Shown: positions 1-7,283 of the stretch, in pieces
Numbering within the stretch: position 1 is the first letter of the stretch
Layout of the letters: each line of letters starts with the position of its first letter
Assembly: GCF_907165215.1 (NCBI RefSeq)
Contig: NZ_CAJRAY010000083.1
Span: 1-64,000 of the forward strand
Length of the DNA: 64,000 nt
Source of the DNA: Thermobacillus xylanilyticus
GTDB lineage: Bacteria; Bacillota; Bacilli; Paenibacillales; Paenibacillaceae
Direction: 5' to 3'
Made by a program: the position numbers and the translations under genes
Notes under the pieces: model-generated
Database searches by the model: none
The model's input: only the letters and a program-made list of their open reading frames with translations
Told to the model about the DNA's origin: nothing

Positions 1-57
1 ACAGGTGGGTCAATTTTATTCCGGCGCTGGTGGGTCAAATGAATTCCGGCGTTGACA
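1..57. mobile_element. Outer end of an IS21-like insertion sequence (partial)
   Basis: Two direct copies of GGTGGGTCAA (4-13 and 29-38), each followed by ATTCCGGCG (18-26 and 43-51), form a 25-bp repeated unit. The segment ends in GTTGACA at 51-57. Multiple short terminal repeats ending in TGTCAAC read inwards are typical of IS21-family ends. The transposase genes must lie left of the window. The element ends within a reading frame that continues rightwards, so it seems to have inserted into the cysteine-rich gene that starts the window. The family assignment rests on end structure only. Confidence 0.6.
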
Positions 58-447
58 TTGGTCGCAGATACAAGGAAAAGCAAAGTCGTATCTCTGAAAA
101 AAATGACCATAAAAAAAGAGATTAACCATGATGCAGTCAAAACTACGATAGCTTTTTCCGAAGCGGATGGAAGCAATTTAAAAGCTGGTGTATATATAAA
201 CGGAGAATTGTCTGATGTCTATATTAATGGCAAAGCTGCACAATTGAATGGTGAGCCCGCATATTCTGCAGCTTCTAGTTACCAGAGTGTCATCGATTGT
301 TTAATTGAGGCGTTCAATGCTTTGCCGTGGTATTTGCAAGCAGCTTGTACAGGAGCTTGCGGTGGTATTTTTACTGGAAACGCGGCACTGATTGCAGTTT
401 GTGCCGGTTGCATTTTCGGAAGTGGAGCGAACAATGACTGCTTATAA
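58..447 (+). pseudogene. Cysteine-rich secreted peptide precursor, 5'-truncated by the IS end
   Basis: The open frame runs out of the insertion-sequence end; the only upstream start is a TTG inside that end. The surviving C-terminal part aligns by eye with the last 100 or so residues of the intact neighbour at 481-1122. It shares a stretch of the type SEADGSNLKAGVYINGE and a terminal domain with six cysteines spaced C-x15-C-x3-C-x13-C-x2-C-x9-C. There are no other cysteines. The original signal peptide and N-terminal domain are missing, so secretion is unlikely unless a start is supplied by the element. Base composition is AT-rich compared with most of the window. It is read as one of two paralogous precursors, one now broken. 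The function is inferred from the neighbour and is not demonstrated. Confidence 0.6.
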
Positions 448-480
448 AAACATAGATGATGGGGAGGGAGACATGAGATT

Positions 481-1122
481 ATGAAAGTTGTTAAATCATT
501 TTTCATATTCACTGTATTGATAAGCATACTAGCTGTAAATTATAGTGAAGCAAATGCTAGCAGCGATGCGATGGTGACTCAAACCGCATTAAAGGCGACG
601 GATAAGTGGATAAAGGAAATTCAGGTAAGAGACGACTTTAAAAAAGTAGCTCAAAAGTATGATGTACACATTGATTGGAGTTTTAAATACAGCTATAAAT
701 TCAACAAATCAGAGGCGATTCTCATTCCTGTTACGTCCAGAGAAAATCCTCGAAATCGTCAAGTACTTGAGCATTATCTCGTATACTATCTCACCGATGA
801 TACAATTACCAAATCCTTAATCATGTCGATGGAACAAGATGCAGAGAAGGGCTATATCAGTATTTCTGACGTTGAGGAAGGTACTGTTTATACGGGAATT
901 TTTGAAGACGGATCGTATATCGGTATGAATGTTGAATTGTCAGGTCAAAAAATGGCGGTTCAATCTTCCGATGAGTCAATATTCGAATGCTTGGATAGAC
1001 TGTTTGAGAATCTGCCATCTTGGGCACAAATCGCTTGTGAAGCTGCATGCGTTGCAATTTGGACTCCTCTTGGAGCTTCGGTTTGTTTGGGATGTTTAGT
1101 GGGACTTGGATTGAACTGCTGA
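481..1122 (+). CDS. Secreted cysteine-rich (halocin C8-like?) peptide precursor
   Basis: The 213-residue product begins with a signal peptide (basic start, hydrophobic core to about residue 22, likely cut after SEANA near 26). A soluble middle domain without cysteine covers about 27-160. The last 44 residues carry all six cysteines, at 170, 186, 190, 202, 205 and 213, in a hydrophobic, probably helical segment. A cysteine-free N-terminal domain joined to a compact cysteine-rich tail recalls halocin C8 precursors, where the N-terminal part is the immunity protein; that parallel is by architecture only. The ATG at 481 is about 12 nt after GGGAGGGAG. The next genes are a thioredoxin-like lipoprotein and an ABC transporter, which would suit disulfide formation and export or self-protection. 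It could also be an unrelated secreted adhesin-like protein. Confidence 0.6.
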   Translation: MKVVKSFFIFTVLISILAVNYSEANASSDAMVTQTALKATDKWIKEIQVRDDFKKVAQKYDVHIDWSFKYSYKFNKSEAILIPVTSRENPRNRQVLEHYLVYYLTDDTITKSLIMSMEQDAEKGYISISDVEEGTVYTGIFEDGSYIGMNVELSGQKMAVQSSDESIFECLDRLFENLPSWAQIACEAACVAIWTPLGASVCLGCLVGLGLNC

Positions 1123-1136
1123 CCAAGATATAAATT

Positions 1137-1181
1137 CCATACAATTTGAGTGCAGCAAAATGCTGCACTCAAACTGTATGG
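1137..1181. other. Large stem-loop between the precursor gene and the thioredoxin-like gene
   Basis: A 7-bp arm (CCATACA with TGTATGG), one mismatch, then a perfect 13-bp arm (1145-1157 with 1161-1173) around an AAA loop. No T-run follows, so it is not a standard intrinsic terminator. Its place right after the precursor gene fits a partial terminator or a 3'-end stabiliser that would give more precursor mRNA than downstream mRNA. Confidence 0.65.
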
Positions 1182-1213
1182 CTGAAAATTTTATAAAATG
1201 GAGGGGTAATTTA

Positions 1214-1687
1214 ATGAATCGATTTCGTTCGAAACCAATAGTGCTTTTTTTGTTTTTTATTTTTTTTGCTAATGCTTGCAGTACGAGTTCGACTGTAACT
1301 GCAAATCAGTTTAAAGGCAAAAATGTATTGTTTTTTGTATCTGCTGTAACATGTGGCATTTGCAGGGCTCAATTAATGGAGCTTAATGAAGTTTGGGATA
1401 CACTTGTAAATGAAGATGTAAATATTTATGTTTTTACTCACGGGGATCAAAAAGATAAAAAGTTTGTAAATGAATTTATGGATTTGAAATTTGAAGTAAA
1501 TATGCTTGACGATTTTTCATTTCCCAAGAAACTTGGTCTGGTCAATTCAGATAAAGGCATAACTTCAATATCAAGAGGGTATGCAATTATTGTGGATGGA
1601 AATATAATTGAATCAAAAGCGGAGGATTATTTTGCCAAGCAAGCTCACGAAATTGTACAGCGTGCCAAAATGACAACAATTAACTAA
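1214..1687 (+). CDS. Thioredoxin-like lipoprotein with CxxC motif
   Basis: The 157-residue product has a lipoprotein signal (hydrophobic 8-20, lipobox FANAC with Cys22), then a thioredoxin/TlpA-type fold. Its VTCGIC active site holds Cys47 and Cys50, soon after the first predicted strand (KNVLFFVSA). The start is the ATG at 1214, seven bases after GGAGGGG; the longer upstream frame lacks such a site. It would sit on the outer face of the membrane and could form, break or rearrange disulfides. It lies between a precursor with six cysteines and an ABC transporter, so its substrate is plausibly that precursor. The gene is clearly AT-rich, like its left neighbours. The redox fold is fairly sure; the substrate is inference. 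Confidence 0.75.
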   Translation: MNRFRSKPIVLFLFFIFFANACSTSSTVTANQFKGKNVLFFVSAVTCGICRAQLMELNEVWDTLVNEDVNIYVFTHGDQKDKKFVNEFMDLKFEVNMLDDFSFPKKLGLVNSDKGITSISRGYAIIVDGNIIESKAEDYFAKQAHEIVQRAKMTTIN

Positions 1688-1705
1688 AGGGGTGAGACAT
1701 CGCCG

Positions 1706-2569
1706 GTGAATATACTGGAGCTCAATAACGTCACGGTTACGCTGAAGAACTTTTCTCTGCGCAATATCACGTTCAATCTACAAAGGGGGACGATTACAGG
1801 ACTGATCGGAGCCAACGGTTCGGGAAAGACAACCTTGATCCGGACGATCATGAACCTGTACCGGCACGAAACCGGGAGCATCAGGCTAAACGGATTGGAC
1901 AATATCCGGGATGCCAAATGGTTCAAGGATAAGATCGGATTCGTGTACGACGAAAGCTATTTTATTGAGAACTTGACGATTGAGCGAAACAAAAATGTGA
2001 TTCGTCCCTTTTATTCGAAATGGGATGAGAGGCTGTTTTCAACCTTGCTGGAGAAGTTTGCGCTGGACAGAGGCAAGAAGGTCAAACATCTGTCCAAGGG
2101 GATGAAAACGAAATTCAGCCTGGCTGTCGCGCTCTCGCATCACGCCGATCTGCTGCTGATGGACGAGCCCACCTCCGGCCTGGATCCCGTATTCCGTGTT
2201 GAATTGCTGGAGTTTATCGCGCAGTATGTCCAGGATCATCCTCATATGACGGTGCTGTTCTCCACGCATATTACTGCGGACCTGGATCGAATTGCGAATC
2301 ACATCGTGTATATGCGCAAAGGGAAAATCCGATTGCAGATGCCCAAGAATGATTTGTTTGACCGATGCACGGTCATTCGGGGGCCGCGCCATGCCATAGA
2401 CCGGCTCGACGGCCTGAACCCCATCGGCCTGCGGCAAACGGGCGATACGTTCGAATGTTTGGTCATGGAACCGTTAAGCGCGGAATTCGGCGACCTGGAA
2501 TATATCCGGTACCCCCGGCTTCGATTGGAAGACATCATGTTTTATTTGGAACGGGAGAAGGCGGAATGA
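1706..2569 (+). CDS. ABC transporter ATP-binding protein (BcrA/YtrB-like)
   Basis: The 287-residue ATPase has Walker A GANGSGKT at 35-42, a signature-like LSKGMK at 129-134, Walker B LLLMDEP at 149-155 and a switch histidine in FSTHIT. The signature has K in place of the second G of LSGGQ, as in many drug and bacteriocin ABC-2 systems. The GTG start follows an AAAGGGG site. The permease starts inside its stop codon, so the two are translationally coupled. It lies 18 bp after the thioredoxin-like gene on the same strand, so one operon is likely. By position it would power export of, or immunity to, the cysteine-rich peptide. Base composition rises towards the window average here. Confidence 0.85.
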   Translation: MNILELNNVTVTLKNFSLRNITFNLQRGTITGLIGANGSGKTTLIRTIMNLYRHETGSIRLNGLDNIRDAKWFKDKIGFVYDESYFIENLTIERNKNVIRPFYSKWDERLFSTLLEKFALDRGKKVKHLSKGMKTKFSLAVALSHHADLLLMDEPTSGLDPVFRVELLEFIAQYVQDHPHMTVLFSTHITADLDRIANHIVYMRKGKIRLQMPKNDLFDRCTVIRGPRHAIDRLDGLNPIGLRQTGDTFECLVMEPLSAEFGDLEYIRYPRLRLEDIMFYLEREKAE

Positions 2570-3186
2570 AAACGATATGGAAATTGATCTGGAAAGACTT
2601 GAAAACACAGGATTTCAAGTTATTTCTATTGCTTCCTCTGCCGCTTATTTTTTTCTACGCAATGCTGCAGCCCGTCTGGCAAGCCGGGGCATACACGATC
2701 GTCATTGTCTTGATGACTTATTTCCTTCTGGCGGGCAACAATCACAAACAATTAGATTACAAATTTGACTGGATCATCCACAGCTTGCCGGTGACCCGGC
2801 ATGAAATGCTGCTGTCGAAATATGCGATGGTGATCGTCTGGTACATTCTGTCCGCGATCATCTGTAATGCAATCGGTGCCGTTTATATGCTATACAATCA
2901 AATGGGCATCCGGCTGTCCAGCCTAATGGAGCTTGGCTTATCTCTTTCGGTCATTTTGTTGATCTCGGGGATTTATTATCCGCTGTACTATTTGTTCGAC
3001 AAGAAGTTTCTTTATGTAAATATATTCCTGTTTACCGCCATGTTGTTTGCGGGGCCGTCCATCGCCCGGGGCATCCCCGAAATCATCGTCCGCTTCCCGC
3101 TGCTGCTGCTGCCCATAAGCGTCGCCATATTCGCGCTTTCATACCGGGTTTCATTTCTGATTTTCAATCGGACCCGAATCTCGTAG
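2566..3186 (+). CDS. ABC-2 type transporter permease
   Basis: The 206-residue protein has about six hydrophobic segments and a cytoplasmic basic start (MKTIWKLIWKDLK), typical of ABC-2 permeases partnering BcrA/YtrB-type ATPases. The ATG overlaps the ATPase stop as ATGA. A terminator follows directly, so this is the last gene of the unit. It is the membrane half of the putative peptide export or immunity transporter; the cargo is unknown. Confidence 0.8.
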   Translation: MKTIWKLIWKDLKTQDFKLFLLLPLPLIFFYAMLQPVWQAGAYTIVIVLMTYFLLAGNNHKQLDYKFDWIIHSLPVTRHEMLLSKYAMVIVWYILSAIICNAIGAVYMLYNQMGIRLSSLMELGLSLSVILLISGIYYPLYYLFDKKFLYVNIFLFTAMLFAGPSIARGIPEIIVRFPLLLLPISVAIFALSYRVSFLIFNRTRIS

Positions 3187-3209
3187 CGCCGTTCCGGCGT
3201 TATTTTTTT
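3185..3209 (+). terminator. Intrinsic terminator after the ABC pair
   Basis: The stem CGCCG (3187-3191) and CGGCG (3195-3199), with two weaker flanking pairs, is followed by TTATTTTTTT. It starts at the permease stop codon. Confidence 0.75.
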
Positions 3210-3323
3210 GCTAGGGTGGATGGAATTGCACATCTCGATATGAGGATAGATCAAAAATCAATGAGAATACATCATTGTGCTGCCCAAGCCCGGAATCTTA
3301 TACTGACTACCAAGCAACAGATA

Positions 3324-3337
3324 TGTAAACGCTATCA
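3324..3337 (+). promoter_or_regulatory. cre box (CcpA site) upstream of the first sugar operon
   Basis: TGTAAACGCTATCA matches the Bacillus cre consensus TGWAARCGYTWNCW at every position. It lies in the 308-bp gene-free stretch 3210-3517, about 190 bp before the binding protein gene. A TTGACA at 3357-3362 follows 19 bp later but has no good -10 at 17 bp. The stretch also holds the 12-mer ACAATATAAAAC (3360-3371), which recurs at 14248-14259. Nothing else is recognised there. Carbon catabolite control of the operon is inferred. Confidence 0.65.
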
Positions 3338-3517
3338 ATTCACTATCAAACCATGTTTGACAATATAAAACAAATATGAGAATAGGTTTGATCATGCTGA
3401 ACCATCGGATGCGTGCATGGCAAGCGGAAAGACAACCGACCTCCGTTTATAGCGGTCCGCCCCTTCGGCCGGCCGTTATAAAAATAAAATTCCAACAGGA
3501 ATAAAAGGGGTGTTCGC

Positions 3518-5218
3518 ATGTCAAGATTGGCAAGACCGGTAAGCATCGTACTTGCCGTGTTGCTGGTGCTGCTCAGCGCCGCGGCCTGCAGCAAGAAGTC
3601 GGATGACAACAAGCCGTCCGACTCGTCCACTACCCCATCCACAACGCAGAACGGCAATAACGCTTCGAATTCAGGCACAGGAACGGAAACCGAAGGCGGC
3701 GCGGACGGCGAATGGAAGCCGCAGAGCGACTTGTCGAAGAAGGTCAAGTTCAGCTACGCGTCGGTCCAGGCGATCGAAGGCTACGACTACACGAAGGGCG
3801 ACCCGCTCGCGCAGTATTATTCCGAGAAATTCAACTACGAGATGGACGTCGCGGCGCTCAACTGGGACAACTGGAACGAGCGGATGCGCATCTGGATCAA
3901 CTCGGGCGACATGCCGGACGTCGCGGTGTACAACTACATCCACGCGGACGCGGCGGCTTTTGTCGAACAGGGACTGATCAAGCGGCTGCCCGATGACTGG
4001 AAGCAGCGCTGGCCGAACCTGGCGGCCGTCTATGAGCGGACGACGCTCGGGCCGCAGATGGAGAAAGTGTTCGGCGGCACGTACTTCCTTCCGCGCGCGC
4101 GGTTCATGGACAATCTGCCCGGCGATCCGCTGCCGAACCACCCGTCCGTGTTCATCCGGAAAGACTGGGCGGAGGCGGTCGGCTTCCCGGTCAAATCGGC
4201 CTACACGGTATCGGAGATCATGGAGTTCGCACGACTGGTCAAGGATAAGGATCCCGGCAACGTCGGCGACAAGCTGATCCCGATCGCCGAGAACACGAAC
4301 CACGCCGTCGACCTGTTCGTCGCGCGGAACAGCACGTACTGGAACAGCTTCTACAAGGACAAGGACGGCCAGTACAAGTGGGGCGGCGCGTCGGAAGACA
4401 CGCTGCGGGGCCTCAAGCTCTTCTCTGAGGCGTACCGGTCCGGGCTTCTCGCGCAGGACTTCTACACGGTCAAGAACGAGGAGCACGGCGCGTACTTCAA
4501 CGTGCAGGGCATCGCCGGCGCGACGTTCTTCCAGGCGCCGACGTCGAACCTGCAGCCGTACTACAACGACTTCAAAAACAACCTGGGCATCGACCCGTAC
4601 GAGAACATCATTCTGGCGACGGTGCTCGGGGAAGACGGCAACTACCATCAGGTCGACCTGATCAACTACTGGGGCACGATCATCTTCAGCCCGGATATCA
4701 AGGATGAAGTGTTCGAGCGCTACATGGACATTCTCGACTACAACGCGACGCGAGAAGGTTACATCATCACGAACATGGGGCTGAAGGACGTCGACTGGAC
4801 GTACGACGACAGCGGCAACATCGTCTCCCTCTACGACGAAGAGAAGGAAGGCAAGCCGCTGGCCGGCACGACCGGCAAGTATCCGTCCTGGGGCTATCTG
4901 CTCGGCAGCATTATCCTGTTCGACGACTTCGCCTTCGACAACCCGAACACCGACGAGCGGCTGCGGGAACTGTCGAAGAAGGTGTATCGCGAGCGGACCG
5001 AGATCGCGACGCCGGAGACGTTCACGGCAATCGACTGGGATTACTACACCTACGATTCGCCGAGCAAGAGAAGGGCGGAAATCGACTACTACACCGAATA
5101 CGCAAACCTCATCACGCAGTCGGGCGACATCGAGGAGAACTGGAGAAAATGGGTCGATTCGAAGATGCCCCTCATCCAGCCTGTCCTCGACGAGCTGAAT
5201 GAGAAGTTCGGCGGCTGA
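3518..5218 (+). CDS. Extracellular solute-binding lipoprotein (LplA-like, sugar ABC importer)
   Basis: The 566-residue protein has a lipoprotein signal ending in SAAAC (Cys24), a Ser/Thr/Asn/Gly-rich linker to about residue 60 and a long periplasmic-binding fold. Length and the following LplB/LplC permeases place it with the large CUT1 binding proteins used by Paenibacillus for oligosaccharides. The ATG follows AAAAGGGG. It lies outside the membrane and hands its sugar to the two permeases encoded next. No ATPase gene lies nearby, as is usual where a shared MsmX-type ATPase serves several importers. The nearby esterases and glycosidase suggest an acylated plant polysaccharide fragment as substrate; that is inference. 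Confidence 0.9.
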   Translation: MSRLARPVSIVLAVLLVLLSAAACSKKSDDNKPSDSSTTPSTTQNGNNASNSGTGTETEGGADGEWKPQSDLSKKVKFSYASVQAIEGYDYTKGDPLAQYYSEKFNYEMDVAALNWDNWNERMRIWINSGDMPDVAVYNYIHADAAAFVEQGLIKRLPDDWKQRWPNLAAVYERTTLGPQMEKVFGGTYFLPRARFMDNLPGDPLPNHPSVFIRKDWAEAVGFPVKSAYTVSEIMEFARLVKDKDPGNVGDKLIPIAENTNHAVDLFVARNSTYWNSFYKDKDGQYKWGGASEDTLRGLKLFSEAYRSGLLAQDFYTVKNEEHGAYFNVQGIAGATFFQAPTSNLQPYYNDFKNNLGIDPYENIILATVLGEDGNYHQVDLINYWGTIIFSPDIKDEVFERYMDILDYNATREGYIITNMGLKDVDWTYDDSGNIVSLYDEEKEGKPLAGTTGKYPSWGYLLGSIILFDDFAFDNPNTDERLRELSKKVYRERTEIATPETFTAIDWDYYTYDSPSKRRAEIDYYTEYANLITQSGDIEENWRKWVDSKMPLIQPVLDELNEKFGG

Positions 5219-5304
5219 AACGCGTGAGGCTGAATTCGTAATCCAGGCGGTTCCGGGCAGATCGCGGCCGATTTGCCCGGCGCTTGCCTTTCGGGGAGTT
5301 GCCT

Positions 5305-6261
5305 ATGGACAACAACGCTTTGATTCGCCGCATCATCAGGTCGAAGGAGACGTACATGCTTCTCCTGCCCGGCGTCATCTGGTTCGTGATCTTCGCCTAC
5401 ATTCCGATGTACGGACTGACGCTGGCGTTCAAGACGTACAAGGCCAATCTCGGCATTTTCGGCAGTCCGTGGGTCGGTTTCGAGAAATTCGAGTACGTCT
5501 TTCGCGATCCGGCCTTCATGGAATCGGTCTGGCGGACGATCTGGATCAATCTGGGCCGGATCGTGTTCACGTTTCCGGTGCCGATCATTCTGGCGCTGCT
5601 GCTGAACGAATTGCGCATGCGCCGGTTCAAGAGAACGGTCCAGACCATTTTCACTTTTCCCCACTTCCTGTCCTGGATTATCGTGGCCAGCGTCCTGATC
5701 AATTTTCTCGACATGCAGGGGATGGTGAACGGCATCATCCGAATGTTCGGCGGTGATCCGGTCAACTTCCTGGGGAACACGACCATTTTCCGCCCGCTGC
5801 TCTACATTACGGACAACTGGAAGAACGCCGGCTGGACGATGATCATTTATCTGGCCGCCATCTCGGGCATTGATACGGAGCAGTACGAATCGGCGCAGCT
5901 TGACGGCGCGACGCGGCTGCAGACGATGTGGTACATCACATTGCCCGGCATCATGAACACGATCGTCGTCATGCTGATTCTGGCGACGGGCTATATCATG
6001 ACCGCCGGTTTCGACCAGATCTTCAACATCAGCAACGCGGCGACCGCGAAGGCGGGCGAAATTCTGGACATCTACATCTACCGGATCACGTTCCAGTCCG
6101 CGGCGGACTTCTCGTTCTCGACCGCCGTCAGCCTGTTCCGGTCGATCGTGAATTTCGCGCTGCTGCTGCTGGCCGACCGCATCTGCAAGATGCTCGGTTC
6201 GGAGGGGCTCTTCCCGCCGATCCGCAAGGCAGCCCGCGCGCGTGCGAAAGGAGCGGCGTGA
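5305..6261 (+). CDS. Sugar ABC transporter permease (LplB-like)
   Basis: The 318-residue membrane protein has six predicted helices and the binding-protein-dependent transport motif of the EAA type (EQYESAQLDGATRLQ). It resembles LplB, the first permease of large CUT1 importers. The ATG at 5305 is preceded by GGGGAG at 6 nt; a TTG 21 nt upstream lacks a site. It pairs with the next gene to make the membrane channel. Confidence 0.9.
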   Translation: MDNNALIRRIIRSKETYMLLLPGVIWFVIFAYIPMYGLTLAFKTYKANLGIFGSPWVGFEKFEYVFRDPAFMESVWRTIWINLGRIVFTFPVPIILALLLNELRMRRFKRTVQTIFTFPHFLSWIIVASVLINFLDMQGMVNGIIRMFGGDPVNFLGNTTIFRPLLYITDNWKNAGWTMIIYLAAISGIDTEQYESAQLDGATRLQTMWYITLPGIMNTIVVMLILATGYIMTAGFDQIFNISNAATAKAGEILDIYIYRITFQSAADFSFSTAVSLFRSIVNFALLLLADRICKMLGSEGLFPPIRKAARARAKGAA

Positions 6262-6263
6262 AT

Positions 6264-7190
6264 ATGGCAGAGGTCAAAACGATGCCCGAACCTGCCCGGC
6301 AAACCGTCCGGCGCAGACGTTCGAGTCATAACCGCATCGAGCCGCTGGACATTGCCCTGGTCATCATCCTTGGCGTGTTGGCGCTGCTGATTGTCATTCC
6401 GTTCATCAACGTTCTTGCGATCTCGTTCGTCACCCAACAGGAGTATCTGAAGACGTCGATCCTGCTGTTCCCGAAGGAATTCACGCTGGAGAACTATCAG
6501 GCCATGTTCGAAGACGGACGGATCTGGACGGGGTATCGCACGACCACGATTCTGCTGCTCATCGGCGTGCCGATCAACCTGTTCCTGACGACCAGCATGG
6601 CGTATGGGCTGAGCCGGCCGGATTACCCGTTCAAGCGGTTTTTCATCTTCTTCGTCGTCGTCACGATGATGTTCAACGGCGGCATCATTCCGATGTACCT
6701 GCTGATGAAGCAGCTCCATCTGATCAACTCGCTCTGGTCGGTCGTGTTCGCATACGGCATCAACGCCTTCTATCTGATCATCATGATGAACTATTTCTCG
6801 AATCTGCCGATCGCCCTGTCGGAATCGGCGAAGCTGGACGGCGCGGGTGAATGGACGATTCTGCTCAAGGTGATCCTGCCGCTGTCCATGCCGATCATGG
6901 CGACGATGACGCTGTTCTACGCGGTCGACCGGTGGAACGAATGGTTCAACGCGATGATTTTCATCCGCAAGGGCAATCTTACCGTCCTGCAGCTGGCGCT
7001 CCGGTCGATCGTCATCGACTCGCAGATCAGCCAGCAGCTCAATGTGTCGAACATCCAGACGGACAAACAGTTCACGGAAGGGATGAAAATGGCCGCCGTC
7101 ATCGCCTCGATGCTCCCGATCATGTGCGTGTTCCCGCTCCTGCAGCGGCACTTCGTCAAAGGGATGCTGATCGGCGCGATCAAGGCGTGA
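6264..7190 (+). CDS. Sugar ABC transporter permease (LplC/YtcP-like)
   Basis: The 308-residue partner permease has six helices, an EAA-type loop (LSESAKLDGAGEW) and the C-terminal ending HFVKGMLIGAIKA common to LplC-type proteins. The start is ambiguous: ATG 6264 lies 10 nt after AAAGGAG, while an in-frame GTG at 6258 lies 4 nt after it and would overlap the previous stop. Tight spacing shows one operon with the binding protein and first permease. Confidence 0.9.
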   Translation: MAEVKTMPEPARQTVRRRRSSHNRIEPLDIALVIILGVLALLIVIPFINVLAISFVTQQEYLKTSILLFPKEFTLENYQAMFEDGRIWTGYRTTTILLLIGVPINLFLTTSMAYGLSRPDYPFKRFFIFFVVVTMMFNGGIIPMYLLMKQLHLINSLWSVVFAYGINAFYLIIMMNYFSNLPIALSESAKLDGAGEWTILLKVILPLSMPIMATMTLFYAVDRWNEWFNAMIFIRKGNLTVLQLALRSIVIDSQISQQLNVSNIQTDKQFTEGMKMAAVIASMLPIMCVFPLLQRHFVKGMLIGAIKA

Positions 7191-7283
7191 GCTGCCGGAC
7201 GGCCATTGGAGTCAGACGAGGCGCATCGGCATCCGGTGCGCCCTTTAAAAAGCACAAAGGCATGGAGAGGAGAGGACGTTCGC

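Noticed and set aside
3357-3385. Sigma-A promoter with TTGACA at 3357
   Set aside because: The -35 is perfect but the hexamer at the 17-bp position (GAATAG) is poor, so no promoter is claimed there.
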